64,000 bases of DNA from Parus major (GCF_001522545.3 NC_031768.1:87542431-87606430); one strand, 5' to 3'; positions 1 to 18,100 are shown, numbered from the stretch's first letter. The notes: generated by a model from the sequence alone, not told the origin. Numbers and translations: made by a program.

Positions 1-23
1 AAGTATGTGTTGCTGGGAAGTAA

Positions 24-5038
<5,015 letters not shown>

Positions 5039-5566
5039 GTTCCTGGCCCAGTGCTGTTGACCTTTCGGCCAAGCTGAAGTGACCCCCCTTAGCCCACCCC
5101 TCCACACTCTACCCCTCTGCCTGACATTCCTGACTGGGTGCTGTTTCCCTCCATGGAAGCTGCTGCTCAGGTCTCTGGAAGGAGAAGAAACTCCTTCCTC
5201 TGCAGCCAGCCCGTTGGAGCAAGGAGTGTGTTTAGGAGAGAGGGGGATGGATGTATGATGGACTCTGTATATAGTGACTGGAGGCCCCAGCGCCATGTCT
5301 GTTACATGGAGAACCTGGCTGCATTGCTCGTTGCCTCCACCTGGAATTCCAGTTTTCGTTCTTAATTTTATTTTGAGTTTGTTTACTGAGACAAGTGCGC
5401 AGGCAAGACCAAGCAAAAGCCAGGACAGAGACAAAGCTACCTCCATCAAAATCCTTTTTAATACAAAAACTGACCGGACTTGTCAACTAATAAGCAGCTT
5501 GAAGACAGAAGCAAACAACAGTGAAAAACCAACAAAAAACAGAGCAAAACATTGATAAAACTGAAA

Positions 5567-5572
5567 AATAAA
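5567..5572 (+). terminator. CHD4: CHD4 poly(A) signal
   Basis: AATAAA lies about 530 bases after the CHD4 stop codon and is followed by a T/GT-rich stretch (ttgtattttactttgttgtc) typical of a downstream element. The 3' UTR would therefore be 5039 to about 5590. The next 290 bases up to the NOP2 CpG island hold nothing I recognise. Confidence 0.85.
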
Positions 5573-5879
5573 GTTTCCTTGTATTTTACTTTGTTGTCTC
5601 TATTATCATGAGTGTACTGGGGGTAAGTATGTGGTCTCAATATTGAAAGAAGAGGTAGTCATGTCTTTCTGCTGTATCAGAGCAGTTTTTGGGGTATCCT
5701 CTGAGAAGGGCAGTAGATACCCTAGCCCCGGCAGCGTTTAAGTATTGGGCTAGATCATCCTTAAACCTCTTCACCCTCACCTTAACAGTCTAGGTTTCCG
5801 TAACTCCTTTTCCCCCTTGCCTCTGCACCACATCTTTCTCTGCTGTGTGCTTTACCTCCTGTCCCGGCTGCAGGACCTG

Positions 5880-6131
5880 CGTGTGAGTGCGTGCGGCAGG
5901 AGCGCCGTTCCCGGGGGCTCCCGGTGCCGCACTCTCGCTGTGGGCCCGCGGCGGGGCGGGCCCGCGGCCCCACGCATCCGGGCGGCGCGCGACCCGCGCC
6001 TCTGACGTTGCCGGCAGGGCCAATCAGCGATCGCGGTCGGCGGCGCCGGCCAATGGGCGGGCCCGCGGCGGGCGCGTGCGCCGGGGCGGCGGGGAGCGCC
6101 GCACGTGTGGCGGGGCCCGAGCGGCACGACC
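5880..6131 (+). promoter_or_regulatory. NOP2: NOP2 CpG-island promoter with two CCAAT boxes and an E-box
   Basis: The 250 bases before the NOP2 ATG are extremely GC- and CpG-rich and lack a TATA box. Two CCAAT boxes in the same orientation sit 30 bp apart (6020-6024 and 6050-6054), a typical NF-Y arrangement. A perfect E-box CACGTG lies at 6102-6107, about 25 bp before the start codon, and TGACG (CRE half-site) at 6003-6007. An E-box fits known MYC control of ribosome-biogenesis genes. Factor binding is inferred from motifs only. Confidence 0.75.
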
Positions 6132-9100
6132 ATGGGGCGGAAGCTCGACCCCACCAGGAAGGAGAAGCGCGGCCCCGGGCGCAAGGCCCGCAAGCAGCGC
6201 GGGGCCGAGGTGGAGCTGGCCCGCTTCCTGCCGCCAGGTAAGTGCGGCCTGGACCGGCCCGCGGCCATCTGACCGCGGCGCCCGCGGCCGTCTGACCGCC
6301 GCGTGTCTTCCCGCAGAGCCGGAGACCGGCAGGAAGAAGCTCTCCAGTCACGGCAGAAAGAGGTGAGGGGCGCGGTTCGGCGGGCCGGGGTGTGCGGGCC
6401 GGGCCGGCGCTGATCGCCGCTTCTCCTCCCGATGCAGGGCTGCGAAGAGGCGGCTGGGAGCGGGCGGAGGCCCGGCCGGGAGGAGGCCCCGAGGAGGAGG
6501 AGGAGGAGAGCGGGAGCCGACAGGTGAGTGAGTGAGAGCGGGTCCGAACCGGGCTGATGGACCGGCCGGCCCCCGTCCTGCTTCTCCCTGGGCGCTGCCG
6601 CCACCCCTCTTCTCTGGCGTCGTTTTCAAGGCAAGGGACATGTGGGATTTCGGTATTTGAAGGTACAGGATCCTAGAGGATCTTAAGTTGGAAGGGACCC
6701 ACACAGAAAATTGAGTCCAGCTCCTGGCCCTGTACAGGACCACCCCAGAAGTCCCACCATATTCCTGAAAGTGTTGTCCAAACACTTGAACTCAGATGGA
6801 CTTGGTGCTGTGATCACTTCCTTGGAAACTTGTTCCAGAGCCCAGCCACCCTCTGGGTGAAGAACCTTTTCCTGATATCCAACCTAAGCCTCCCCTGACA
6901 CAACTTTGATTGCCATTCCCTCGGATCCTGGTCACCAAAGAGAAGAGATCAGTGCCTGCCCCTCCTCTTCCCCTCAAGAGAAAGTTGGAGACTGCAGTGA
7001 GGTCTTCCCCAGTCTCCTCCGGGCTGAACAGACCTCAGCTGCTCCTCACAAGGCTTCCCCTCCAGACTCTTCATCATCCTGACCCTCTTTTGGGTTCTCT
7101 CTAATAGATAATAACAATGAATTCTATCTGATTTCTTGTGTCTGCTGTGCCAGGAGGCAGTGTTGTCTGAAGAACTACTCAAACGTCTCTCTTCTGCGTA
7201 TTAACTCCATTTTTTACTTATCTTCTGTTCACAGCAAGGTTGTTGCAGGCTGCTTTTATAACTGAGGCTTTTAAATCTTTGTTTTACATCTCGTGTGGCC
7301 CAGGAAACTCTTGAAGCAGAAAGAAGGAAGGATAGACAAATATTTGGGGCAGAGGGTACTGTAATATGCCAGAGCAAATACCATAAGAACTTTGTGGCAG
7401 TGTTTTAATTCAATAATTCTAGTTAGATCTCCTGAAAGGTCCATTGCAGGAGAGGTGAGAATATGCCCAGTACTTCATGAGAGGTACTCATAGAGAGCAG
7501 TCCCTCCCTCTAGACAAGCAGCTCAGGACTCAGACTGAGGCCTTTTTGTGTAACAACTGAAAAAGCAGAGCAGCTGATTTTGGAGATAATGCCTAACTTT
7601 GAACTACTTCTTCTGCCTCTAGTTGAAGAGCAGCTGTCCCCACAGAAGGAGAAACGTGCTGTAAAGGCAGCAGGACAAACTGCCCGTGGCCGCTCTGGCT
7701 TCACTGATGGCAATTCCAAGTGGCTGACTCCAGCCAAAGCCAAGAAAACCCAACCTAAAGGAAATCATGTGGAATTATCCAGTGATGGTGAGGTGGAAGA
7801 GAGCAGCTGGGAGATGGAGGAGGAGGAAGATGGGAGCAGTGAGGAGATGGTGGATGATTATGGTGCCTCCTCATCAGAGGAAGAAGAGGTAGGGAACTTC
7901 TTCCTCTTAATTACACATGGAAGACTTGGTGTTGCTGGCTGAAAGGACCCCTCAGGCCTGGGGGGAAGGGATGGCTTTAGGGCAGGGGGGCTGGTGAGGT
8001 GGTGGAGAACTTTCCCCTTCTTTCCTTCACAAGAATGATTTCAAGTTTAGCAGCTGATTCCAGCCTAACATTCAGTGCTTTTGGTTTTTGTCCCTTTTCG
8101 ACAGAGCAAGTAAATTTCACAGATGGTGGGAAATAAGGGGATGACTGTGGATGCTTTTTGATTAACCTTTTGTCTCTATTTAGCTGCTGCCTATTGAAAA
8201 AGCTGCCCTGAAGCAGAAGCCTGACAGGTGAGTGTGTAGAGACTTTCCTGGATAGATGAGGAGCCTGTGGTGTTATTGTTCTTTCTGCCATCTTAGAAAT
8301 GGTAGTTGAGAAGTGTCTGTGTGATCCTGTTCTTTGTCTGTAGGGAAGGCTTCAGTGAAGATGACAGTGAGGAGGAAGAAGAGGAGGAAGAGGAAGCAGA
8401 GGAGGCAAGCAAGCAGAAAATGGGACAGAAGGAAGAAGAGGGCCCAGATCTGCAGCTCAACCTGGATATAGATGAACAGTTTAAACTGCCAACTAGTGAA
8501 GAGATTGAGAAGGAGAATATCCTTTTTATCTGTGACATCCACAAGCCTTGTGCGTGATGCAGCACGGGGCCAGGACACAACCAAAGAGCTTCACTTGGAC
8601 TTTATCATGCATATTGCTTAGCAAAAGTGTCTGCATGACAAAGTATTTTTAGCTGAGCTGTCCTAATAGATAGTGTATTATGCTGTGCTTCTGTATAGCA
8701 CAGCTAGGAAATCTGTGGCGCCCTGCATGGGGCTTGGAACCTGCCCTAATTTCCTTTTTAGTCCTAAATACATATGGATGTCTTATGTGGTTTGATCCTC
8801 TCTACCCTGATTTTCCTGGTGGGTGTTTGTGTAACCCATTCCCAGAGTTTCTGATGACAGCAATTCTAGCATCCAAAGTGCTTGCTGCTGGACTTTGGTG
8901 ATTTTAATTTCCTGCCTCCCTTCTTGCTCTCCTCTGTCCCCCTTGGTTGCCCTTGGGGAACTTCTTGTCTCTTTTCTGCTGCAGGTAATGCTTTCAGTAT
9001 TAAAGCACTTCTTTTGTTTGGCTTCTTTTTTTTTTTTTTTTTTCTGTTTATATAATGTAATTCTTTGAAACACCCTCTAGTTCTGCCTTGTGAACTTTTT

Positions 9101-11899
9101 TGTCCAGTTTCATTCTTTGAATCCTGCATCTGCTGAGCTCTGATGGAAGCAGTATTCCAGCAGGGCCATTCTGGTGCAGGCACTGTTGTCCAGCAGGGCT
9201 GAGTGTACTTGTAAAGAGCCCCTGTGCGAGTTCCTTGGCTGTTGGCGATTCCTTGACAGTGTTCCCACCTGCTGAGCCACCTGACCTGCACATCATTCAC
9301 CAGCGCATCCAGGGCAATGTGGAGGTGCTGCAGGACTTTGGGGTGAAGCGGGAGGAGGGGCGCTCCCGGCAGGAATACCTCGCCCTGCTGCGCCGGGACA
9401 TGGCCGCCTACTACTCCTACAGCGACTTCCTGCTCTCCAAGCTCATGGACATCTTCCCGCTCCCTGAGGTGGGAGCCTGCCCTGCCTGGAGCTCTGCTGA
9501 CCCACGGGGGTTTGGCTGCCTCCCTGAGAATTCATTTTTATCTCTGTTCTCTGTCCCTTCCTCCATCCAGCTGATAAACTTCCTGGAGGCTAACGAGGTT
9601 CCCCGGCCTGTCACCATTCGCACCAACACACTGAAGACGCGGCGGCGGGACCTGGCACAGGTGAGCAGGAACCAGGGGCTGTGTCCTGAACCGCCTGTCC
9701 CATGGAGCAGCATCTCAGTCCCTTCTCCTTGCCTTGCAGGCTCTAATCAACCGTGGCGTGAATCTTGACCCCCTGGGGAAGTGGTCGAAAACGGGACTTG
9801 TTATTTACGACTCCACTGTGCCCATTGGTGAGATCACCTTTACCAGACAGGGCTGAGCTCACCTGCTCCTGCTTCCCTTTCTTTAACATTTCATTTTCTT
9901 CTGTTCTGCCTTCCCTGCCCAGGTGCCACCCCAGAGTATCTGGCTGGACACTACATGCTGCAAGGAGCCTCCAGTCTTCTCCCTGTGATGGCGCTGGCTC
10001 CGCAGGAGAATGAGCGCATCCTGGATATGTGCTGTGCCCCAGGAGGCAAGACCAGCTACATAGGTACTGCCCTGGAGCCTTGGGAGGGATGCTCTGGCAA
10101 GGGAGGAGTTTACACTGGTCTACACAGAAAGGGGGAATAGAGGGGGACTGAACTCGAGGAAAGGAGCAGGTGGCTGTAACTGGAGACAAAGGTACAAGAG
10201 GTTTTCAGCCCCTTGCTGGTGTGTTTTGCCCTCTGGCAGCTCAGCTTATGAAGAACACAGGGATGATCCTGGCTAATGACAGCAGTGCCGAGCGGCTGCG
10301 CAGCGTGGTCGGGAATTTGCACCGCCTGGGAGTCACCAATGCTGTCGTGAGTAACTGCGATGGACGGCAGTTCCCCAAGGTATGTTCCTGGTCACAGTGC
10401 TTACCCAGAGCTGCTGTGCTGTCCCTGTAGTGAAGCTGTGTTCTCCAAAGTCACCTGTCACAGGAGGATGAGCAGAGCTGCTGGGGAGTGTTTGTTATTT
10501 GATAGAGAGGCGGGAAGTGGACAGGGAGGAAGGAGAAGGAGTGTTTCCTGTCTTCCTGGTCTTCTGGTTCCCCTTTTAGTCTTGGCCTTGTTTTGAGTCC
10601 CCACCCATGAGTGTAATTCCAAATCTATACGTCCGCCTGTAGGTTCTCGGAGGGTTTGACCGTGTCTTGCTCGATGCTCCTTGTAGCGGAACAGGTGTCA
10701 TTTCCAAGGATCCTGCTGTCAAAACCAACAAGGTGGGTGACCAGGGCAGACTCAAGCATGAGTCATGAGAGGAAGGCCTTTGGGGCAGCTGTGTTCGTGA
10801 GAGATACCTATAATACGTTTTTCCTTTTCTCTCTTATTCTGTGTGTTGTACCAGGGCTAGTTTTTGAGATTCCTTCTGCAGAAGAGTCCAGACTCTTGTA
10901 TATTATAAATGCTTTTCTCTCCTGTCATTCCTTCATCCACAGCAGAGGCCTGGGGTGCTTCCCTGGGATGCCTGTGGCATCCCAACCTTTCTCTCTCTCT
11001 CAGGATGAGACAGATATCCTGCGTTGTGCCCACCTGCAGAAGGAGCTGATTCTTAGCGCCATAGATTCAGTCAATGCTGCCTCTGAGACAGGGGGCTACA
11101 TTGTCTACTGCACTTGCTCCATCATGGTAAGTGCCTTTTACCACGAGCTGCTGTGGTAGCTCATCATCCTCAGGAGATGGTGAGTTTTGGATCCTAATGC
11201 TTAGCCTCTGGCAGGTGGAGGAGAACGAGTGGGTTGTGGATTATGCCCTGAAGAAACGCAACGTCCGTTTGGTGCCCACAGGCCTGGACTTTGGCAAGGA
11301 AGGCTTCACCAGGTGTGTGCCAGGTCACAAGCTGCACATGTGACTGCTGCTTGGTGGCCAGGTTTGAGCAGAGGTGTTCTATCGCTGCTCACCCCACTTC
11401 CTCCTCCAGGTTCAAGGAACGCCGCTTCCACCCGTCCCTCAAGTCTACGCGGCGTTTCTACCCCCACACGCACAATATGGACGGGTTCTTCATCGCCAAG
11501 TTCAAGAAGTTCTCCAATGCCATCCCGCAGGCACAGAAAGGTAACGTGGTGCTGGAGCTCAGCTCAGCTGCCTGGGCCTGCCCTCACAGGCTGCTCCCCC
11601 TCTAGAAGCCACCTGGCTTCTCACAGCGCCTTTCTCTCGGTTCAGATCCAGAGCCCGCTGTGGAAGCTCCATCCGCTGTCCCCGATACCATCATCACGGA
11701 GCCTCCACCAAAAAAGAAGAAACTTGAAGGATCAAAAGCTGACAAAGAGCAGAAGCTGCCCCAACCTGCTTTGAAGAAGAAACGTTCATTGCAAGCACAG
11801 AGGAGACCCTTGAAGGCTGTCCGGCCTTCTCCCAAAATGATGCGGCCTAAAGTCCCTACCAGGAAGAAGAAGCATAGAGTGAAAGCGAATGGACAGTGA
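6132..11899 (+). CDS. NOP2: NOP2 (p120/NOL1) 28S rRNA cytosine-C5 methyltransferase, complete
   Basis: NOP2 is the nucleolar SAM-dependent enzyme that makes m5C in large-subunit rRNA and is needed for 60S assembly. Sixteen exons give 691 residues: 6132-6237, 6317-6362, 6438-6523, 7623-7888, 8184-8227, 8344-8516, 9269-9468, 9571-9660, 9740-9827, 9923-10063, 10240-10379, 10643-10732, 11004-11126, 11215-11312, 11410-11540, 11646-11899. The start [18 protein letters not shown] matches the family, with good Kozak context (ACGACCATGG). A basic, Gly/Arg-rich N-terminus is followed by acidic Glu tracts, then the NOL1/NOP2/Sun domain with SAM motif [12 protein letters not shown] and both catalytic cysteines in DAPCSGTG and YCTCSI. 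The C-terminus is a short Lys-rich tail, making the protein roughly 120-165 residues shorter than human isoforms, whose long repeat-rich tail is absent. Intron 6 is AT-AC (separate entry). Confidence 0.96.
6668..7105 (-). repeat. CR1 LINE 3' fragment, in NOP2 intron 3
   Basis: Read on the minus strand this is a diverged CR1 3' end. Diagnostic blocks on the plus strand are ttaagttggaagggacccac at the 3' terminus, then cttgttccagagcccagcc and aaccttttcctgatatccaa. It explains most of the otherwise long NOP2 intron 6524-7622. No coding capacity remains. Confidence 0.85.
8517..9268 (+). other. NOP2: U12-type AT-AC intron of NOP2 (p120 intron F)
   Basis: The donor is ATATCCTTTT at 8517, an exact U12 5' splice site. 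The branch site TTCCTTGAC lies at 9249-9257 and the acceptor is CCCAC ending at 9268, 12 bases after the branch adenosine. Splicing joins A (8516) to CT (9269), keeps the frame, and places the acidic region directly before the RIQ...[10 protein letters not shown] segment. It is the sixth intron of the gene, so it matches intron F of human p120, one of the founding examples of minor-spliceosome introns. It is 752 bases long here and contains a T run at about 9028-9045. Confidence 0.95.
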
Positions 11900-12074
11900 G
11901 TGAAAGTGCTTTTCCACATGTTGATCCCTTCCTTGGAGAGCAAAGGCTGCTGTAGCTCTGTGTGTACCCCCACTTTGCTGCTCTGTGCCGATCATCTCTG
12001 CAGCTCTGAGACCTGGGACAATGGCAGCCCCCTTTGCTCCTTTCCCTTTGCATCAAGGACTGATGCACTGACCC

Positions 12075-12080
12075 ATTAAA
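12075..12080 (+). terminator. NOP2: NOP2 poly(A) signal (ATTAAA)
   Basis: ATTAAA lies about 175 bases after the NOP2 stop codon, followed by a T-rich stretch (cttgttctttttccttgg). The 3' UTR would run from 11900 to about 12100. Confidence 0.75.
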
Positions 12081-12109
12081 AGTTTTATACTCTTCCTCAA
12101 GTCTTGTTC

Positions 12110-15100
12110 TTTTTCCTTGGAACACAAAATGCAGGATTCTGCTGTGTCCCCTTATTCCTTTGCATTAGACACCCCTCTTAATCCCAGCTGATGCTCTGGC
12201 ATTTCTGGTGTCTGTCCATATTCCTTACAACGGGGATGTTTGTGAGGAAGCAGTGGGAGCTGAAATCCTTGCTGCCTGCATGAAGGCTGTATTGTGTGGA
12301 GCTGTCAGCTGAGTGCTTTGTCTGGGCAAGGCTCTAGCCCAGTGGTTCCCTAGTTCCCTGTTGTCACTTAGTTCACTCTTGTGACTGTCCCCATTTCACC
12401 ATTTTTCTGGTCCCCAGCAGTGTCTCAGTTCTTGGCCTCCCAGACTTGAGCGGGGATTGTTTTTGGTTTGTGGGGCTGTATACAGTGAAGTTCTTTTTGC
12501 CTTTATGTTCACCCAGATGCAGCTGTTTCTCCTCAAGACATAGCAAGCAGTGGTCTGGGCTGTTCCTATTTAAATGTCCTGGTGTGTTCCATGTGAGGCT
12601 CCAGCTTTCCCACTCATCAGTGCCACCAGGCACAAGAGTGATCAGCAGAAACTGAGGGAACCTGCTGTGATGGGTGCCCAGGGAAACACAAAACAGCACT
12701 TAGAAAACATGAAAAAAATAAAATCCAAATCCTGTTCTTGCTCCCTAGCCTATCAAACCTGGACTATGCTGGTGGATTGCCTTCCCACACTTTGGTGGGT
12801 CACTGGCAGCTGGTCCTCAGGCTTGTGGTCTGTCGGCTGCCTGGCTCTCAGACCTTTCCTGCATGCAGGCTAGCCCAGCTTGCTAAGGGCCAGCAGCGTG
12901 CATGCGTGCAGGGAGAACGGCTGGGATTAGCTTAATGCAAGGCCAGGACAGATGGTGGTAACTGGGAGCAGGGCCCAGCCACACTGACCAGCAGCCTGTC
13001 TGTGTGTGACTGGCTCCTGTTTATCCCTCTCTCCATTTCCCATGCCCAGTTCTCCCTGATTTAAGCCTGATGCCTCCCTTTCGCCTCCTTTGATCCTGCT
13101 CCTCAACATCCCATAGTAAGTTTTGCTCCCATAATCTTCCTTAAAACATTGCGTGATAAACTTGACACGGTCCTGCAGTTACCCTCAAACGTCCCATCAC
13201 AGATCTGCTCTTTCCCACCAAGTCCATGATAATGCTGCTTTTTTATCAGCTGTGAAGTTTCTGGCTGAAGCTCTCCAACGTTGCACTTGAGTGGTTCCTG
13301 TAATGATTCAGTCTCAGTGCCTCAGGAGCCCTGGTCTTTGTTACAGACCTTGTTATCTTCTGCTTTTTAGGGCTTATCTATCTGTGTGTTTTATTTACTG
13401 TAACCCTGTTTGGAATGGGGAAGGTGCAGGAGGGCTGACTTTATAATTTTGTGTTGAATAGACATTAAACAACTATCTTCATAGTTTAAAATTAACCTTT
13501 TTCCCACGCTTCCCCAGTGAATTAGGTCAGGGAGCAGCCTCAGAATTCAACTGTCTCACTTTGGGCTTGTGTGGTGAGGTCTGGATTGTTGGATACAGAG
13601 GACCCAAGGGAAGATTTTCAGCGTCTTTCAGAATAATTAAATAAATGCTAGGTGCAATAGCACCCAAGTGGGAGGAATTACTGCTTCAATACTGCATTTC
13701 TAGTACCCCCCATCTGCACAAAGACTAAAACTGGGAAATGTTCAGAGAGGACAAATACATCCTAAATTTTGGTGAAAGAAGCAGCAAGAGCCTCTTTGAG
13801 CCCTGGGCCTGTCCTTTTGGGAGCAATGCTGATCTGTCCCATGTTGTTGCTGCTGCCTGCTGAGGTAACCATGTAAGTGTGCAGCCTCAGCTTGAGAAGC
13901 AGTTTATCCTGATAACCCCAACAGCAGGGACAGAGTTTTCCTGGTTGGGATTCTGGTTTGGTAACTGTCTGGTTTCCAGCAATGTCCAAATTATAATGGA
14001 ATTTCAGCCCTGAAATGCAGGAATAGCTGCTGCTTTATCTGTGTCAATAAAACTTCTCTCTTGCTGAGCATTGTTCCAATCACTTGGCATGCCTGCAAAC
14101 CTTTTGTTATAGCTGGGAAGAGATGGGAGAAATTTTCTTCTCTTTTTGGTGGTTTGATCTCGCACTCTTGATTTCAGCCATTGCAGTTATCGCTGCTCAG
14201 AGAGATAATGTTGAGTGTGACATTGAAATGCAGCCATCAAGCTTCAGAGGCAGTACTGGAGATGCAGCAGCTGGGGACGAAGCTTGGTGATTTCCTCTGC
14301 ATGCTGGTATGAGGCCGTGGTCACATTGGGCTTGTGCTTGCAGCTGCCTTCTTACCCTGGGAATCTTTTGTTACCTGAAAGCTGAGATTTCTGGAAAATG
14401 TGACTGCTGGATCATCTTTCAGTACCTTCCTTTAATGTGTTTTAATATCTGAGAGCTGCTGATAACGTGGCTTGTGAGAGCTGAGACACAGCAAAGCAAG
14501 AACTGAGGCAGAGCAAGGACTGAAAGCAGATCTGAGGGGTAAAAATGCTGTCACAGATTAAAAGCTTGTTGAGAGAAGTCGTGATGATATCTGTTCCACT
14601 GTGCCGTGTGCAGTCCTTCTCCCCAAACTGGGAGTCTCTTGGAGAAGCCTTATCAAGGCACAATGAAGACATCCAGCTGGCAGCTCCTGCCCTGCAGGCT
14701 TCGGAGCACTGCCAGCTCCCCTCTGCACTGCTGCACCCTTGGGGTGGTGCAGGAAGGAAAACGAAGACTGCTGGGGATAAGAGTGCGTAATGGAAAGAGA
14801 AGAGACTCCAGCAGCAACGGGGGTCAGTCACTGACTCCAATGATGTCATGTGCTGTAATGTCTGTTCTGGGCCAGGCATGCTGCCTCTGGGTGCATTTCC
14901 TCATGTCTGGCTGTATCCTGGAGAAGGGGCTGAAATCCTGCCCTGCACATTTCAGGGACTTGGGTATGAAATTTGGATCTTCGTGCACTCACTACATTGC
15001 ACTTAACACCCAGAGATACGGACACTTCTGTGGGGGCTGAATCCACAAATGGCCAAAGTCCTGTCAGTGGGTCTTGCTCCCCCAGGCTGTCCATCCCTGA

Positions 15101-18100
15101 GGAGGATATCTGCAAGTCCCACCTGCCTGATGGAGCCAGTCAGGAACTGCTGAGAAGGTCAGTTAGGTCTAGCATTTCCTAGAACTGCCTTCTCATGAAG
15201 ACCTGGCTCCAAAACTCCCTCCTGGACTGGTGTTTGTGTATTTTTAGAAGAAAATCCATTCCCTCCTTTGCTGTTAGACAGGAGCATTTTTGTGTGTTGT
15301 TAAGTGTGGCCATCACCCAGCTGCTGGTGGTGCAGCTGCTCCTCTGCACCGACTTCCCCACTTTTGCACCCAAATCCAGGCAGCTGACTGGGCTGGTGAC
15401 TTTGCTGGGTCCGAAAGTTGTGTGTTCACTGCAACACCTCCCCCTTGTTGTGGATAGAAGCAATTTTATGGGTCAGTTTAAGTGAAGAATCTTGGAAGTT
15501 TGAAGACTTGGAGAGTTTACACAGAAATATTTCAGCAGTGTTGTGCAAGGGAGAAGGTACCACTGAGGCACTTGGAGGGAAAAGGGAGCAGGGAGATGGG
15601 GTACAGACACACCAAGGTGGATGTGTTAGCTACCAAGAGCTTCTGAGATCTGGGAGAGGAGGAGCATCTCAGCCTGGTAATGGATGTTAAGCTGGGCAAA
15701 TGCAAAGGAGACAGGTGATTTTAAAAGGGGGTTGCCACCTGGGGAATCTACCTTGATTTGCCCATGGAGGATAGTGGTAGAGGCTTAATCTCTTTTCATT
15801 GTGCTGTCTGCAATTAGAGATAAAGTCCCACACAAATATCTGATCTGAACTACAGGAATTTGCTCTGTTTTGCACAGGGTCAGAAAATGCAGTGCTTCAT
15901 TCTTGGCCTTAAAATCTGTGGAAGTAAGACAAATACCACCATGTTTGTGAGTGTCTCTTTTCACGTTGGCTACAGGTATGATTTCACAAGCAGCTCAGCA
16001 TGTCAGCAGCTGCAGCCCAGCCGTGCCACTGTTGACCCTGAGCTGATAAAGTGGGGGCAGGAGCAGTCAGAGGTTCTGGAGAAGTGCCAGGTGTTAGGTG
16101 AACCGAGAGGGGAAGATGAGGAGAAGGAGCTGTTGTGCTGCAGTGAGATTGAGGCCCAGAGGAGGAGCGCTGTGGTCCCCTGGGTAGCAGGATTGTCTCT
16201 AGTTTCTGGGCTTCTGCAGGAGTAACTAGAATAGGTTGGCCCTTTGCCCCAGGCATCTTCTGCATCAATAAGAATCCTTTACTCCGGCAAGTATCCTAAG
16301 CAAGGGAAATTAGAGAAAAAAGGAGGCTCCACACTGCTTCCTGTCCAGGAGACAGCAGGAGTGTTGGTGGGAGGAGGTGCTGGAGGTCTGTACCCAGTGA
16401 GCGAGGCTGTCCCGGCACTAGGTCACGTCACTGGATTTGTACAGCTGAGCCCACAGAGCCATCATCGATGGAGATCCCACCACCTGCTCCAGTGCTGTGC
16501 TGGCCTCCTGGTAAAAAAGCTTTTCCTGATGGATGGCAATGCCTTCCTCCACTGGCATTTCATTAATCAGCTCCACTTGCTGGGTCTCCCCAGCCAGACA
16601 GGCGCAGGCCAGGCACAGCTTGGGAAAGCACTTGCTGCCCAGTTTGTGATGATGCTCTTGCCCCTGCTCCTCACCGGCTGCACGCAGCAGCAGAGCCCCC
16701 CTGTCTGGCCCTGCTCGCCCAGGTGCAAGGGTGTGGAGGGGTAAAAGCAGGAGTATGTGAGAAGGGAGGATGCTGGCAGAAAGCACGGGCTGCCAGGCAC
16801 GCAGGCAGGCTGTGGCAGCATGTGGGGCGGGTGACAGGAGGTGGCAGCAGGAAGGAGGGAGTCAGCGGTGGCTAAAGGTCACATGCTGGGAGGTTTCCGA
16901 GCTGGAGCTGTCACTGCTGCTTCAAAGCAAGCTTTGTGACCGGGATCCCTCTTGTCCATCTGTCCTTCTCTTTTCCTGGCTGTTTGCTTGGTAGCACTGC
17001 TGCCAGGCACATTGCTCCCTACCAGATGCTGTTGCAGTGCTGCTGTTTGGAAGATGGGGATCTCTTCTGCCTGTCCATGAGGAAAGCCTTCCTGCCTCCC
17101 TGCCTGGACAAGAGCACTGCTTGCCACCACTCAGCCTCTCCAGTCAGAGGCAGAGCAAGGGAACATCTGCTAGAGAAAAGGGGTAAAAAGGAGGTGATGG
17201 AAAAGGAAAGCTCCTTCTTTCACCTAAACCCATCTCAGAGGGATTGAAATCCAGCTGAATTCCAGTGGTCATGGGTGTGCCAGGGAGGATGCAGATTGTT
17301 ACTGGTGGGAGAGGAAGTATTAGAAATGCAACTGGGGGCTGCCGTGGGGGGCCTTGAGATGTGAGCAGGACAGGGGAGATAGGCAGGCCACAGGATACAA
17401 CTGATGCTGGACACAGCAAGGCAGGAGAGGGGGACAAATTTGATTTGGCCTGCTCCCAGGCCAGGATGGCAGAAGAGTAATGGAGGGATGGAAGAGATCT
17501 GTAGCCCTGGAGGAGAAGCAGCCGGGAACATGCAGTAGGCAGACTCTCACTCAAGACTCACAAAGCTGGCCATCCTCAATGGAGCCACGAAGCTCCTGGC
17601 AGTGTGGATTGAGCCATACCTCTGATCCCAAGGGAAGGGCTGTAGCACACTGCCCCACTGGAGCGTGCCCAGCTCCTTCCACAGAGCTCAGCGTAGTGCA
17701 GTGCTGGGCATCTCTTAGAGTTCAAACCCACTGCTGATGGCTCAGCCGAGACATCAGAGGCTGCTTTGCACAAGTGCCACGCTCGGCTCAGCTCCTCAGT
17801 GGAAGTCCTGGGGGAACGGGCCAGGAGCACACAGACAGCAAGGGAACACAAGTGTCCACATCCATAAAATATTTATGTAGCGATCGATTTGTGTGCAGTC
17901 CCCTCCCAGCAGATGATGGGGTGAGGGGCGACACCAGCGCTTTGGGCAAAATTCACCTGGGGTCAGGTCAGGGAGTCAAGAGGGAATGACCTAAAGTTGG
18001 CTGAAATAAGGGACATGAAACAAGACCCGAGGCTGCTTTGTGAACAAGGAAGGAAGGAGGAAGCCGGTTGCAAGCCCAGCATGATATGTGAGAGGCTGCC

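Noticed and set aside
5782..6604. Long minus-strand open frames over the NOP2 promoter and first exons
   Set aside because: Composition is Arg/Pro/Ala/Gly only, as expected from reading a CpG island in any frame. They overlap real NOP2 exons and show no family resemblance.
14084..14290. Small open frame with a hydrophobic stretch, downstream of an AATAAA
   Set aside because: There are no splice sites, promoter or similarity to support it; the length is within chance expectation.
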